Origin: Pseudomonas cedrina subsp. cedrina
GTDB lineage: Bacteria > Pseudomonadota > Gammaproteobacteria > Pseudomonadales > Pseudomonadaceae
Length of the DNA: 64,000 nucleotides
Direction of reading: 5' to 3'
Assembly: GCF_001983175.1 (NCBI RefSeq)
Contig: NZ_MNPW01000009.1
Location: 231,297 to 295,296 of the forward strand
In this document: piece by piece, positions 53,685 through 63,028 of the stretch
Layout: each line of letters opens with the position of its first letter
Position numbering within the stretch: the first letter of the stretch is position 1
The notes under the pieces: model-generated
What the model was told of the DNA's origin: nothing
The model's input: the letters and a program-made list of their open reading frames with translations, nothing else
Database searches by the model: none
Made by a program: the position numbers and the translations under genes

Positions 53685-54694
53685 ATCCGAAATGGTTGAT
53701 CCCCATCGCCCTGACATTGGGCCTGGCCTTGCTGGGCCTGGCCGGCGCCAGCAAGCAGGTGGCGCAAGTGCAACTGTGGCTCGACAAGCGTGACGGCTCC
53801 GAAACCGCCAAGGCCAGCGCCCTGGCGCCGATCATCGACTGCATGAACCGCGTCGATCGGGACTGGCGCCTGTTCTATTACGGCTACACCCATCAACAGT
53901 GGTACAGGCCCTCCATCTTCGACGAGCAGACCTACGAGTCCCTTGTGCAGATGGACCGGGTCCTCAAGGAGTTCGGCGACCACGACGAAGCCCAGGGCCG
54001 TGAGCTGCAAAACGATATCTGCGCCCAACGCATCACCGGCAAGCTGGAACGCCTGGAACCCGATAGCCCGTTGATCAATGCGGCCGGGCGATACGTGCTG
54101 GCCTTGCAGGACGTCACGCCGCTGACCAACTCGTTTGACTTCTACCAGCGGCTGGGCCAGTCGCGCTTTCAACCACCGCAGGGCCAGGCAGCACAAGCCA
54201 TGGTCCTCAAGGGCGATGCTTATATGTCTGCCTCCACCGAACTGCGCAAGCGCCTGGCGCGTGAGGACGTGCGTCTGCGCCCTGCACAACTGACGCTGCT
54301 GCAGGCGCGCTTTGGCCAGGATATTCACTGGCACTTGCTTAACTATATGGTTGCCGCACGCGCGGCGGTGGATGAGCTGGAGCAAGGGGCGTACCTCGCA
54401 ACCCTGACTCCCGAGACCCTCGCGCCGTTGATCGATGCGGTGCAACTGGCGAGCATGCAGGGTAAGGACTACGTGCGTCTTCACCCCGGCAAGCCACGGG
54501 ACGAGTTTGCCAACTACCTCTGGCACACCATCGCGCCGTCGGCGGACGCGTACCTGCAAGCGTTGCAGGCCCTGCAGAAGCACTGGCACGAGCATGCGAC
54601 GCCACAGCAACTGAGTGACGACTTTGCCCTCGTCACCCATCGCTACGACGTCTTGCTCAGCTTCTACAACAAACCGGCGCGCAGCACCTTTTGA
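53681..54694 (+). CDS. DUF3829-type exported protein
   Basis: 337 aa with an N-terminal hydrophobic signal or anchor (WLIPIALTLGLALLGLAGAS), then a long helical domain of DUF3829/YiiG kind. AGGAGG lies 6 nt before the ATG, which overlaps the J-like gene stop (ATGA). Probably works with the J-like protein at the inner membrane. Function unknown. Confidence 0.75.
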   Translation: MNPKWLIPIALTLGLALLGLAGASKQVAQVQLWLDKRDGSETAKASALAPIIDCMNRVDRDWRLFYYGYTHQQWYRPSIFDEQTYESLVQMDRVLKEFGDHDEAQGRELQNDICAQRITGKLERLEPDSPLINAAGRYVLALQDVTPLTNSFDFYQRLGQSRFQPPQGQAAQAMVLKGDAYMSASTELRKRLAREDVRLRPAQLTLLQARFGQDIHWHLLNYMVAARAAVDELEQGAYLATLTPETLAPLIDAVQLASMQGKDYVRLHPGKPRDEFANYLWHTIAPSADAYLQALQALQKHWHEHATPQQLSDDFALVTHRYDVLLSFYNKPARSTF

Positions 54695-54851
54695 GGCTTG
54701 GCCTGTTAACGCCAATGCAGAATTGACCCAAGTGCCGGAGTTCCTTTCGTCATTTGCACAAAGGCCGCAACGCCCATCGCGATAATGACCAGACGAATTG
54801 AGCACCACTGACTTAGTATAAGGATCCCTTTCGTTAACGAGGTTTTCTACG

Positions 54852-55319
54852 ATGCGACGTCTTGTTCTCGTGGCCCTATTGCTTCAGTGCTTCAGCGCGT
54901 TGGCGGACGACGCGATTGTGCCGGTCAAAAAGTGGACGTTGCTCGACCAGAATGACAAAGCCTATACCCTCGACGACGATGCCCAGGTGCTGCTGGTGGC
55001 CCGTAGCATGTCGGCGGCGAAACTGGTGAACGCCGCCATCGAAGACTCACCCGCCGGCTATCTCGAAGCGCGCCACATGATTTATGTCGCAGATATCGAA
55101 AAGATGCCTTCCCTGGTCAAGATGGTGGCCGTGCCGGCGATGCGTTCTGCCAAATACCGGATCCTGCTGGACCGTGATGGCCGGGTCGCCAGTGAGTACA
55201 AGGGCGACCGTGATTCGGTTCAATGGCTGACGCTCAAGGGCGGCGCCGTCGTGCAGGAGCAACGGTTCACCGACGGCACTGCGCTCAAGCAAGCCATTGC
55301 GCAGCGACCACAGCCTTGA
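54852..55319 (+). CDS. Exported hypothetical protein
   Basis: 155 aa with signal peptide (MRRLVLVALLLQCFSALA), then a mature part (WTLLDQNDKAYTLDDDAQVL, ... YRILLDRDGRVASEYKGD) with an alpha/beta look reminiscent of the thioredoxin-like YtfJ fold but no CXXC. Homologues are common in Pseudomonas. The stop is immediately followed by the crtE stop on the other strand. Confidence 0.65.
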   Translation: MRRLVLVALLLQCFSALADDAIVPVKKWTLLDQNDKAYTLDDDAQVLLVARSMSAAKLVNAAIEDSPAGYLEARHMIYVADIEKMPSLVKMVAVPAMRSAKYRILLDRDGRVASEYKGDRDSVQWLTLKGGAVVQEQRFTDGTALKQAIAQRPQP

Positions 55320-56225
55320 TCAGCGCGTGATCGTTGCTTTTTTGAAGACCATCGCCATGAAGCCGGCAATCATGTCGGCATCGTCGAAGACCTGGCGCAG
55401 GTTGCGCTCGGCGTTGGCCAGGTGCGTATAGAGTTGCTCCCTGACCTTGTCCACGCCGTAGATGGAAACGAAGGTGGACTTGCCCACATCCTTGCCCTGG
55501 TCCTTGCCGCTGTCCGGGCAGTTGTCACACAGATCGTCATACATCTGGAAAGCCTGCCCCAACTCGAGGGCAAAGTTCTGCAAGACCGCGCGTACGCGTT
55601 CGTCGCTGTTGCTGATCAGCCAGGCCATGTCCACGATGGCGCCGAACAAGACCCCGGTTTTGAGATTATTGGTCAAGGCGATCTGTTCGGGGCTTCGGGA
55701 TCGCTGGCCGTCGCGCAGGTCCTGAAACTGTCCACTGACCAGCCCCTTCATGCCCACCGCGTTGGCGGCCAACTCGACGAGTTGGGTCCTGATCGAGGGC
55801 GCCAATTCGCTGATGGACGCAATCACACCAAACGCGCGGCTCAGCAACGCGACTGCGGTGAGGATCGCCACGTCTTCGCCGAATTTCAAATGCACGGTTG
55901 GCCGGCCGCGCCTGAGTGACGCGTTGTCCATGCACGGCATGTCGTCGAGCACCAACGACGCGGCGTGGATCAGCTCGACCGCGCAACCCAGGTCCAGGGC
56001 GCAGTTGCTTCTATGCCCAAGCCCGTCGGCAATCAGGATCAGCAGGATAGGGCGCATGCGCTTGCCGGGCGCCAACGTGGATTCGCGCATGGCGAGCGCC
56101 ACCAGGTCGCGCTCGTTGCGGCTTTCGGACAGTAACTCATCCAGGCGCTTCTCGATGGACGCGCGTACCTGAGAAAGGCGCTCGGTAAAACCGAGATCGA
56201 GGATGGCGCCGGGTTGCGTGGTCAT
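55320..56225 (-). CDS. crtE: Geranylgeranyl diphosphate synthase
   Basis: 301 aa, trans-prenyltransferase with first Asp-rich motif LDDMPCMD and second DDLCD, plus GKRMRP at the substrate site. It makes GGPP for phytoene synthesis. Start 56225 (MTTQPGAILDLG) has AGAGGT about 10 nt upstream. It diverges from idi2 across 214 bp, unlike the single-strand order of the Pantoea cluster. Its position with all other crt genes makes crtE a safer call than ispA. Confidence 0.93.
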   Translation of the reverse strand: MTTQPGAILDLGFTERLSQVRASIEKRLDELLSESRNERDLVALAMRESTLAPGKRMRPILLILIADGLGHRSNCALDLGCAVELIHAASLVLDDMPCMDNASLRRGRPTVHLKFGEDVAILTAVALLSRAFGVIASISELAPSIRTQLVELAANAVGMKGLVSGQFQDLRDGQRSRSPEQIALTNNLKTGVLFGAIVDMAWLISNSDERVRAVLQNFALELGQAFQMYDDLCDNCPDSGKDQGKDVGKSTFVSIYGVDKVREQLYTHLANAERNLRQVFDDADMIAGFMAMVFKKATITR

Positions 56226-56350
56226 CGATGTATTTACCTCTACTGGTGCGAATGTGTTGCGAATGGGCGTCCGCACGGGGGGCTTTGAGCTGCCACGCTA
56301 AAAGTTGGGAACGACTGGGCATCGGAGGTGCCTCAGTCTTAGCCGCAAAA

Positions 56351-56383
56351 AACTTATGCGCTCATCACTTCTTTGTATAAGTT
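56351..56383. promoter_or_regulatory. Inverted repeat in the crtE-idi divergent promoter region
   Basis: AACTTAT (56351-56357) and ATAAGTT (56377-56383) form a perfect dyad with a 19-bp spacer, in the most AT-rich part of the region. It may be an operator controlling both arms of the crt cluster. Confidence 0.45.
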
Positions 56384-56439
56384 ATCTTAGTAGCTGACAG
56401 TGTCGAGCACAAAATGATTCAAGCAATGTGGGGCTTGTA

Positions 56440-57495
56440 ATGAGTGACAACGATCTGAGTAGACGCAAGGACGATCACCTGGACATCGTGCTCAACGCAA
56501 GCGCCTGCCCAAGCGGCATCGGCACAGGCTTCGACGCCTTGCAATTTGAACACTGTGCGTTGCCTGAGCTGGACCTCGACGCCATCGACTTGAGCTGCGG
56601 GCTGGTCGGCAGGGCGCTGCGCGCACCCTTGCTGATCAGTTCCATGACGGGCGGCGCCGAGCGTTCCACGGCGATCAACCGCCATCTGGCCGAGGCGGCC
56701 CAGGCGCTTGGCATCGCCATGGGCGTCGGCTCGCAGCGGGTGGGACTGCGCAGTGGCAACGACCAAGGCCTGACCCGCGAACTGCGCCGCCTGGCGCCAG
56801 ATATCGCGTTATTGGGCAATATCGGCGCCGCGCAATTATTGGAGCACGATGGCCTCGACCTGGCGCGCCGGTCGGTGGACACACTGCAGGCCGACGCCTT
56901 GATCATTCATCTCAACCCGCTGCAGGAAGCGGTGCAGGCCGAAGGCGACCGCAATTGGTGCGGGGTGCTGGAGGCCATCCGGCGCACCGTGGAAACCGTC
57001 GGGGTGCCTGTTGTGGTGAAGGAGGTCGGTGCCGGGATCTCGGCGCAGGTCGCATTGACCCTGGCCGGTGTCGGCGTGCAGGTTATTGACATCGCGGGGC
57101 TGGGCGGTACGAGTTGGGCCGCGGTCGAAGCTGCGCGCGCCGTGCGGCCGCAGGATCGACGGGTAGCCGAAGCCTTCGCCGGCTGGGGCATACCGACCGC
57201 CACCAGCCTGCAAAACGTTCGGCGCGCATTGCCCGACATGCCCTTGATTGCCTCTGGCGGCATCCGCAACGGCGTCGACGCGGCCAAGGCCATCTGCCTG
57301 GGTGCCGATGTGATTGGCCAGGCGGCAGGCGTTCTGCGCGAGGCCACCCTGTCGACGTCGGCGGTCATCGAGCATTTCGACATCGTCATCAGGCAGCTGC
57401 GCATTGCCTGCTTCTGCACCGGCTCGACCAACTTTGCGGCGTTGCGACGTGCGCGTCTGCTGTCCACCGCCCCCTTATTGCCTCTGCGCCCATGA
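56440..57495 (+). CDS. idi: Type 2 isopentenyl-diphosphate delta-isomerase
   Basis: 351 aa, FMN-dependent type 2 IDI (Fni). MSSMTGG-like ISSMTGGAERS, GSQRVGLRS and IASGGIRNGVDAAKAICLGAD are typical. It interconverts IPP and DMAPP to supply the pathway. First gene of the idi-crtX-crtY-crtI-crtB unit; its stop overlaps crtX by 4 bp. Confidence 0.93.
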   Translation: MSDNDLSRRKDDHLDIVLNASACPSGIGTGFDALQFEHCALPELDLDAIDLSCGLVGRALRAPLLISSMTGGAERSTAINRHLAEAAQALGIAMGVGSQRVGLRSGNDQGLTRELRRLAPDIALLGNIGAAQLLEHDGLDLARRSVDTLQADALIIHLNPLQEAVQAEGDRNWCGVLEAIRRTVETVGVPVVVKEVGAGISAQVALTLAGVGVQVIDIAGLGGTSWAAVEAARAVRPQDRRVAEAFAGWGIPTATSLQNVRRALPDMPLIASGGIRNGVDAAKAICLGADVIGQAAGVLREATLSTSAVIEHFDIVIRQLRIACFCTGSTNFAALRRARLLSTAPLLPLRP

Positions 57496-58766
57496 GTCAT
57501 TTCGGGGTCGTCGCGCCGGCGTTCTATAGCCATTTCCAGGCGTTCCAGGCGTTGGCGTCGGCGTTGATCGACCGTGGTCATCGCGTCACGTTTTTTCAGC
57601 AGGCCGATGCGCGCCGCTGGCTCACCGACCCTCGTGTGGGGTTTCACACCCTGGGCGCCGTCAGTCATCCGCCGGGCAGCCTCGCCGATGTGTTACGCCG
57701 GGCAGCGACGTCAAACAATCCTCTGCGGCTGCGTGGCGTGATTCGCGATTTGTGCGCGACCACCCGCATGCTGTGCCGTGAATTGCCCCAGGCACTGACT
57801 CAGAGCCGCATCGATACGCTGCTGTGCGACCAGATGGAAGCCGCCGGTGGCCTGGTGGCGGAGGCGTTGGACGTGCCGTTCATTTCCGTGGCCTGTGCAC
57901 TGCCGGTCAACCGTGAGCCTGGGATTGCGTTGGCCGTCATGCCGTTTGCCTATGGCACGGACGAGCGCAGCCGACGCCTCTACGAAGGCAGCCAGCGGGT
58001 GTATGACTGGTTGATGCAGCCGTTGCGCGATGTGATCCGCGCGGCCTGCCGGGAGTTTGCGATTGAGCCGCGCGATGCGCTTCACCAGTGTCTTTCGCCT
58101 TACGCGCAGATCAGCCAGACGATTGCCGGGTTCGACCTCCCGCGCCAGCAATTGCCTGCGACCTTTCACGCCGTCGGCCCGTTACGAACGCCCGAGCATC
58201 AGGCGCCAGGCGAGTGGGTCATCGACCCTGCACGCCCATTTATCTTCGCCAGCCTGGGCACCTTGCAAGGTGGACGCATGGATATGTTCCGCCAGATCGC
58301 CAAGGCCTGCGCACGGCTCGACGCGCAATTAATGGTCGCCCATTGCGGCGGCCTGGACCCTGCGCAGCAAGCACGCCTCAAGCGCGGCGGGGCAACCTGG
58401 GTTGTGGATTTTGCGCCGCAACAGTGGGTCCTCGACAGAGCGGATGCGGTGGTCACCCATGGTGGCTTGAACACGGTGATGGACGCGATCAAGGCACGCA
58501 CACCGGTGTTGGTCATGCCCATTGGTTTTGATCAGCCGGGCGTGGCCGCGCGGGTCAGCCACGCCGGCGTGGGCCTGAACCTGAGTCGGCGCGCGCGCGC
58601 ACCGAGGATTCATGACGCGTTGGCTCGGCTGCTCGACCATCCCCTCGAACCTTTGCACCGGCTGGCAGCACAATTGGACCAGGCGGGCGGCACGCAACGG
58701 GCGGCCGACATCATCGAAACGGTTGTGCGCACCGGCAGGCCCGTCTGCGCGGAGACCTTGCCATGA
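57492..58766 (+). CDS. crtX: Zeaxanthin glucosyltransferase
   Basis: 424 aa, GT1-type (UDP-glycosyltransferase) with a C-terminal donor-binding block WVVDFAPQQWVLDRADAVVT HGG. The cluster context identifies it as CrtX, which adds glucose to zeaxanthin. The start overlaps idi and the stop overlaps crtY, both as ATGA. Confidence 0.93.
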   Translation: MSHFGVVAPAFYSHFQAFQALASALIDRGHRVTFFQQADARRWLTDPRVGFHTLGAVSHPPGSLADVLRRAATSNNPLRLRGVIRDLCATTRMLCRELPQALTQSRIDTLLCDQMEAAGGLVAEALDVPFISVACALPVNREPGIALAVMPFAYGTDERSRRLYEGSQRVYDWLMQPLRDVIRAACREFAIEPRDALHQCLSPYAQISQTIAGFDLPRQQLPATFHAVGPLRTPEHQAPGEWVIDPARPFIFASLGTLQGGRMDMFRQIAKACARLDAQLMVAHCGGLDPAQQARLKRGGATWVVDFAPQQWVLDRADAVVTHGGLNTVMDAIKARTPVLVMPIGFDQPGVAARVSHAGVGLNLSRRARAPRIHDALARLLDHPLEPLHRLAAQLDQAGGTQRAADIIETVVRTGRPVCAETLP

Positions 58767-59929
58767 CCTACGACTTGATATTGGCCGGCGGCGGTCTGGC
58801 CAATGGCTTGATCGCCTGGCGACTCAAGCAGCTGCGGCCTGAATTGAACGTGCTGTGCCTCGAAGAGCAAGCCAGCATCGGCGGCAATCACACCTGGTCG
58901 TTTCATGACGGCGACCTGAGCCCGGCCCAGCATCAATGGATCGAACCCTTGGTGGTGCGCCGTTGGCCATGCTACGACGTGCATTTCCCGGCGCGGTCGC
59001 GGCGTCTTTCTTCCGGGTACGCCAGCATCACTTCCGAGCGCTTTGCCGAGGTGATCCAGGCCGCGCTCGGTGACAACCTTCGCACTGGCCAGCGCCTTAC
59101 ACAGGTGACACCGCAGTCAGTCACCCTCGCCACCGGCGAGACGCTTGCGGCCCAGGCGGTCATCGACGGCCGTGGCATGCGGGAGAGTGAGCAGATGGTG
59201 CTCGGGCGCCAGGCATTTCTCGGCCAACTGCTGCAATTGCACGCACCCCATGGCCTCGAAGCACCGATCATCATGGACGCTCGAGTGGCCCAGGGGCAGG
59301 GCTATCGTTTCGTGTATGTGCTGCCGTTCAGCGCGGACACGCTGTTGATTGAAGACACTCACTACGTGGATCGCCAGGCCTTGTCCGCCGACCAGCTTCG
59401 CGCCCACATCGCCGATTACGTCAGCGAGCAAGGCTGGAGCGTCGCCGCCTGCCTGCGTGAAGAGGAGGGCGTGTTGCCCATCACCCTGGCGGGCGACTTC
59501 ACGCAATTCTGGCGTGAAGCGAACGGACAGCCGCTATCGGGCCTGCGCGCAGGTTTATTCCACTGCACCACCGGCTACTCGTTGCCCCATGCCGTGCGCC
59601 TGGCTGACAGAATCGCGCAACAACGCGACCTGAGTGCCGAGGCGCTCTATAAAAGCATACGGGCCTTCGCCCATCAGGCCTGGCGCCGCCAGCGCTTCTA
59701 CCGCCTGCTCAATCGCATGCTGTTTCTGGCCGGGCAACCTGAGGACCGGTGGCGGGTGATGCAGCGTTTCTATGGCCTTCCCGAAGGCTTGATCAGCCGC
59801 TTTTACGCCGGCAACAGCAGCGTTGCAGACAAACTGCGGGTGGTTTCCGGCAGCCCGCCCGTGCCGGTCATCGAAGCCTTGCATGCGATGTGCCGTTACC
59901 TGCCCAGACACTACGAGAATCGAGAATGA
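58763..59929 (+). CDS. crtY: Lycopene beta-cyclase
   Basis: 388 aa with N-terminal FAD-binding LILAGGGLANGLIAWRL and the GGNHTWSFH motif of bacterial CrtY. Converts lycopene to beta-carotene at the membrane. Coupled to crtX and crtI by 4-bp overlaps. Confidence 0.94.
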   Translation: MTYDLILAGGGLANGLIAWRLKQLRPELNVLCLEEQASIGGNHTWSFHDGDLSPAQHQWIEPLVVRRWPCYDVHFPARSRRLSSGYASITSERFAEVIQAALGDNLRTGQRLTQVTPQSVTLATGETLAAQAVIDGRGMRESEQMVLGRQAFLGQLLQLHAPHGLEAPIIMDARVAQGQGYRFVYVLPFSADTLLIEDTHYVDRQALSADQLRAHIADYVSEQGWSVAACLREEEGVLPITLAGDFTQFWREANGQPLSGLRAGLFHCTTGYSLPHAVRLADRIAQQRDLSAEALYKSIRAFAHQAWRRQRFYRLLNRMLFLAGQPEDRWRVMQRFYGLPEGLISRFYAGNSSVADKLRVVSGSPPVPVIEALHAMCRYLPRHYENRE

Positions 59930-61416
59930 CCGACGCAAAAAAGGCCATCGTGATTGGCGCCGGATTTGGCGGGCTTGCCTTGGCAATCCGGCTCCAGGCC
60001 GCAGGCGTGCAAACGACCTTGTTGGAAAAGCGCGACAAGCCCGGTGGCCGCGCTTACGTGTATCACGATGAAGGGTTCACCTTCGACGCGGGCCCGACGG
60101 TGATCACCGACCCGACGGCGATCGAGGCGCTGTTCACGGCTGCCGGTCGAAGGATGGCCGACTACGTCGAGTTGCTTCCCGTGGCGCCGTTCTACCAGCT
60201 GTGTTGGGAGGATGGCTCGCGGTTTGATTACGCCAACGACCAGGCGGCGCTGGATCGTCAGATCGCCCAGTTCAACCCACGTGACGTGGCAGGCTATCAA
60301 CGCTTCCTGGCGTACTCCAAGGCAGTGTTCCACGAGGGCTATCTGAAGCTGGGCGCGGTGCCGTTCCTGTCGTTTCGCGACATGATCCAGGCCGGGCCGC
60401 AACTTGCCCGGCTGCAGGCCTGGCGCAGCGTGTATGCCAAGGTGTCGAGCTTTATCGAAGACGAGAGGTTGCGCCAGGCGTTCTCGTTTCACTCGCTGCT
60501 GGTGGGCGGTAATCCGTTTGCCACGTCGTCGATCTATACGCTCATTCATGCGCTTGAGCGCGAGTGGGGCGTGTGGTTTCCCCGCGGCGGTACCGGCGCG
60601 TTGGTGAACGGGCTGGTCAGGCTGTTTGAGGACATCGGCGGGCGCGTTGAACTCAATGCCGACGTGTCCAGCATTGAGGTGGCCAATGACCGCGCCACCG
60701 GTGTGCGCCTTGAGGACGGACGACAATTCCACGCCGACTGCGTCGCCTCCAACGCGGATGTGGTGCACACCTATGCCCGGTTGCTGGGCGCTCATCCCCG
60801 AGGAACGCAGGAAAGCACTCGCCTCAAGGGCAAGCGCTTCAGCAACTCGCTGTTTGTGATTCACTTCGGGCTCAAGCGCCCGCAGCCACAGTTGCAGCAC
60901 CACACCGTGTGCTTCGGGCCGCGTTATCGCGCGCTGATCCAGGAGATCTTCAAGGGCAAGGCGCTGGCCGAGGATTTTTCGCTGTACCTGCATGCACCCT
61001 GCATCACAGACCCAAGCCTTGCGCCACCGGGCTGCTCCAGCCACTACGTGCTGTCCCCCGTGCCGCATCTGGGCAATGCGCCGATTGATTGGGACGTCGA
61101 AGGGCCGCGCTATCGGGATCGGATTTTCGACTACCTCGAAAAGCACTACATACCAGGGCTGCGCGAGGATCTGGTCACCTGTTGTATCTTCACGCCGACG
61201 GATTTTCAACACGAACTGAACGCGCACTTGGGCTCTGCATTTTCCCTCGAGCCCATCCTCACCCAAAGTGCCTGGTTCCGCCCGCACAACCGCGACGCCA
61301 AACTCGGCAATGTCTACCTGGTCGGCGCGGGCACCCATCCAGGCGCTGGCGTGCCTGGCGTGATTGGGTCCGCCAAGGCCACCGCCGGACTCATGCTGGA
61401 GGACCTGCACCGGTGA
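59926..61416 (+). CDS. crtI: Phytoene desaturase
   Basis: 496 aa. N-terminal VIGAGFGGLALAIRL dinucleotide fold, EKRDKPGGRAY and C-terminal GAGTHPGAGVPGVIGSAKAT are diagnostic of CrtI. It introduces four double bases to form lycopene. Its stop overlaps crtB by one base (TGATG). Confidence 0.95.
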   Translation: MTDAKKAIVIGAGFGGLALAIRLQAAGVQTTLLEKRDKPGGRAYVYHDEGFTFDAGPTVITDPTAIEALFTAAGRRMADYVELLPVAPFYQLCWEDGSRFDYANDQAALDRQIAQFNPRDVAGYQRFLAYSKAVFHEGYLKLGAVPFLSFRDMIQAGPQLARLQAWRSVYAKVSSFIEDERLRQAFSFHSLLVGGNPFATSSIYTLIHALEREWGVWFPRGGTGALVNGLVRLFEDIGGRVELNADVSSIEVANDRATGVRLEDGRQFHADCVASNADVVHTYARLLGAHPRGTQESTRLKGKRFSNSLFVIHFGLKRPQPQLQHHTVCFGPRYRALIQEIFKGKALAEDFSLYLHAPCITDPSLAPPGCSSHYVLSPVPHLGNAPIDWDVEGPRYRDRIFDYLEKHYIPGLREDLVTCCIFTPTDFQHELNAHLGSAFSLEPILTQSAWFRPHNRDAKLGNVYLVGAGTHPGAGVPGVIGSAKATAGLMLEDLHR

Positions 61417-62414
61417 TGGCTATTCAAGATGATGATCAGACGCTGCTCGACCATGCGACCCGAAGCATCGCCGTCGGCTCCAAGAGTTTCGCGGCGGCGT
61501 CGCGGCTGTTCGACCCGGCCACGCGTCGCAGCGCCGTGATGCTGTATGCCTGGTGTCGACATTGCGACGACGTGATCGATGGCCAGGAGGCAGGCCATTC
61601 GGCAACGCCCGTTGGGCAGGACGAGGTCAATCAACGGCTCGCCGCGCTGGTTGCCCAGACGCACGCGGTATTCGCCGGCCAGCCCGTCGAGACCGAGGCG
61701 TTCGCGGCGTTTCGCGAAGTGGTGATCCGTCATCGCCTGCACGAGACGTATGCGTTGGAACATCTGTCCGGGTTCGCGATGGACGTTCAACAACGCCACT
61801 ATCAGCGCATCGAGGACACGCTGGACTACTGCTACCACGTTGCCGGCGTGGTCGGGCTGATGATGGCGCAAGTCATGGGCGTGAGCGACGAACAGACCCT
61901 GGACCGCGCGTGTGACCTGGGTATGGGCTTTCAATTGACCAACATCGCCCGGGACATCGTCGAGGATGCAGGCGTGGGCCGCTGCTATCTGCCGCAAGCA
62001 TGGCTGGATGAGTTCGCGATACCAGCGCAGCACCTGGCCGAGCCTGAGTATCGAGCAGCCCTGGCCGTACTGGCGCAGCGCCTTGTCGACAGGGCGGAGC
62101 CTTTCTACGTCAGCGCCGAGGCGGGTTTGACCGCCTTGCCGTGGCGCTCTGCGTGGGCGGTGGCGACGGCCAGCGGGGTTTACCGGGAGATCGGTATCAA
62201 GGTCAAGCAGAGCGGCAGCAAGGCTTGGGATACACGCGTCTCGACCTCGAAGCTCGACAAGCTCCGCCTGGTGCTGGCGGGGCTCTGGCGCGCCATCAAG
62301 TCCCGTGGCCGCCGCTGGCCTGCTCGCCCCGCTGATCTTTGGCAACGTCCCCGTCACGCTTTTCCAACGGGCCGCCATGCAGCGCGCGAAGCTGGCGCCG
62401 AAGTGTCGCAATAG
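61416..62414 (+). CDS. crtB: Phytoene synthase with antisense-derived tail
   Basis: 332 aa. The two Asp-rich motifs are RHCDDVIDG and NIARDIVEDAG. It joins two GGPP to phytoene. GGAGG lies at 61398-61402. The Pantoea protein is about 309 aa and ends close to its LWQRP motif; here translation continues about 20 residues beyond LWQRP, running over the 3' end of crtZ on the other strand. Confidence 0.94.
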   Translation: MAIQDDDQTLLDHATRSIAVGSKSFAAASRLFDPATRRSAVMLYAWCRHCDDVIDGQEAGHSATPVGQDEVNQRLAALVAQTHAVFAGQPVETEAFAAFREVVIRHRLHETYALEHLSGFAMDVQQRHYQRIEDTLDYCYHVAGVVGLMMAQVMGVSDEQTLDRACDLGMGFQLTNIARDIVEDAGVGRCYLPQAWLDEFAIPAQHLAEPEYRAALAVLAQRLVDRAEPFYVSAEAGLTALPWRSAWAVATASGVYREIGIKVKQSGSKAWDTRVSTSKLDKLRLVLAGLWRAIKSRGRRWPARPADLWQRPRHAFPTGRHAAREAGAEVSQ

Positions 62415-62832
62415 ACGGCGCGTACAAAAAACCGAAAGAGACGCACCCGGCCTTGCCGGGAACGGCGTGATGCATCCGATGCGCCTGGTAAAGGCGCTTC
62501 AGATAGCCGTTTCTCGGCACGTACCGTAACGGCCAGCGCTTGTGCACCAGGCCGTCGTGGGCGAGGAAGTACAGAAAACCGTACGCCGTCATGCCTGCGC
62601 CGATCCACTCAAGCGGGTGCACGCCCTCATTGCCGAGGGCAATCAGCGCGATGGCGAACAGCGCGAACACCACCGCATACAGATCATTCTTCTCGAACCA
62701 TCCCGTGCGGGGTTCATGGTGAGACCGATGCCAACCCCAACCCCACCCGTGCATCACGTACTTATGGGCGAAGAACGCGAAGCCTTCCATGCCGATCAGG
62801 GTGGTCAGGAACACCAGAGCGTTGAAAATCAT
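62296..62832 (-). CDS. crtZ: Beta-carotene 3-hydroxylase
   Basis: 178 aa, membrane non-heme di-iron hydroxylase with clustered His: AHKYVMHGWGWGWHRSHHEP, then HRMHHAVPGKAGC. It turns beta-carotene into zeaxanthin. Convergent with crtB and overlapping its 3' end by 119 bp (62296-62414). About four membrane helices. Confidence 0.94.
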   Translation of the reverse strand: MIFNALVFLTTLIGMEGFAFFAHKYVMHGWGWGWHRSHHEPRTGWFEKNDLYAVVFALFAIALIALGNEGVHPLEWIGAGMTAYGFLYFLAHDGLVHKRWPLRYVPRNGYLKRLYQAHRMHHAVPGKAGCVSFGFLYAPSIATLRRQLRALHGGPLEKRDGDVAKDQRGEQASGGHGT

Positions 62833-62898
62833 TTAAGTCACTCGCGATAAGTCAGCTGTTCAGACTCGTTTCAGTGCGCAACGTTCTGAGTATGTGCT

Positions 62899-62939
62899 CA
62901 GTGGTACAGCAGGTGTTAGTCAGTACCCGCAGTGGTACA
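62899..62939. promoter_or_regulatory. Direct repeats between crtZ and the TpsB gene
   Basis: CAGTGGTACA occurs at 62899-62908 and 62930-62939, 31 bp apart, three helical turns. A further GTTGTACA-like half-site follows. Candidate operator for either gene. Confidence 0.4.
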
Positions 62940-63028
62940 AAGTTGTACATTTAATTGACGCCACTATATCGCCACTACTATGATCGCCACCCATTGATGG
63001 CACGATGCCATATAGAGGGATCTAGAAA

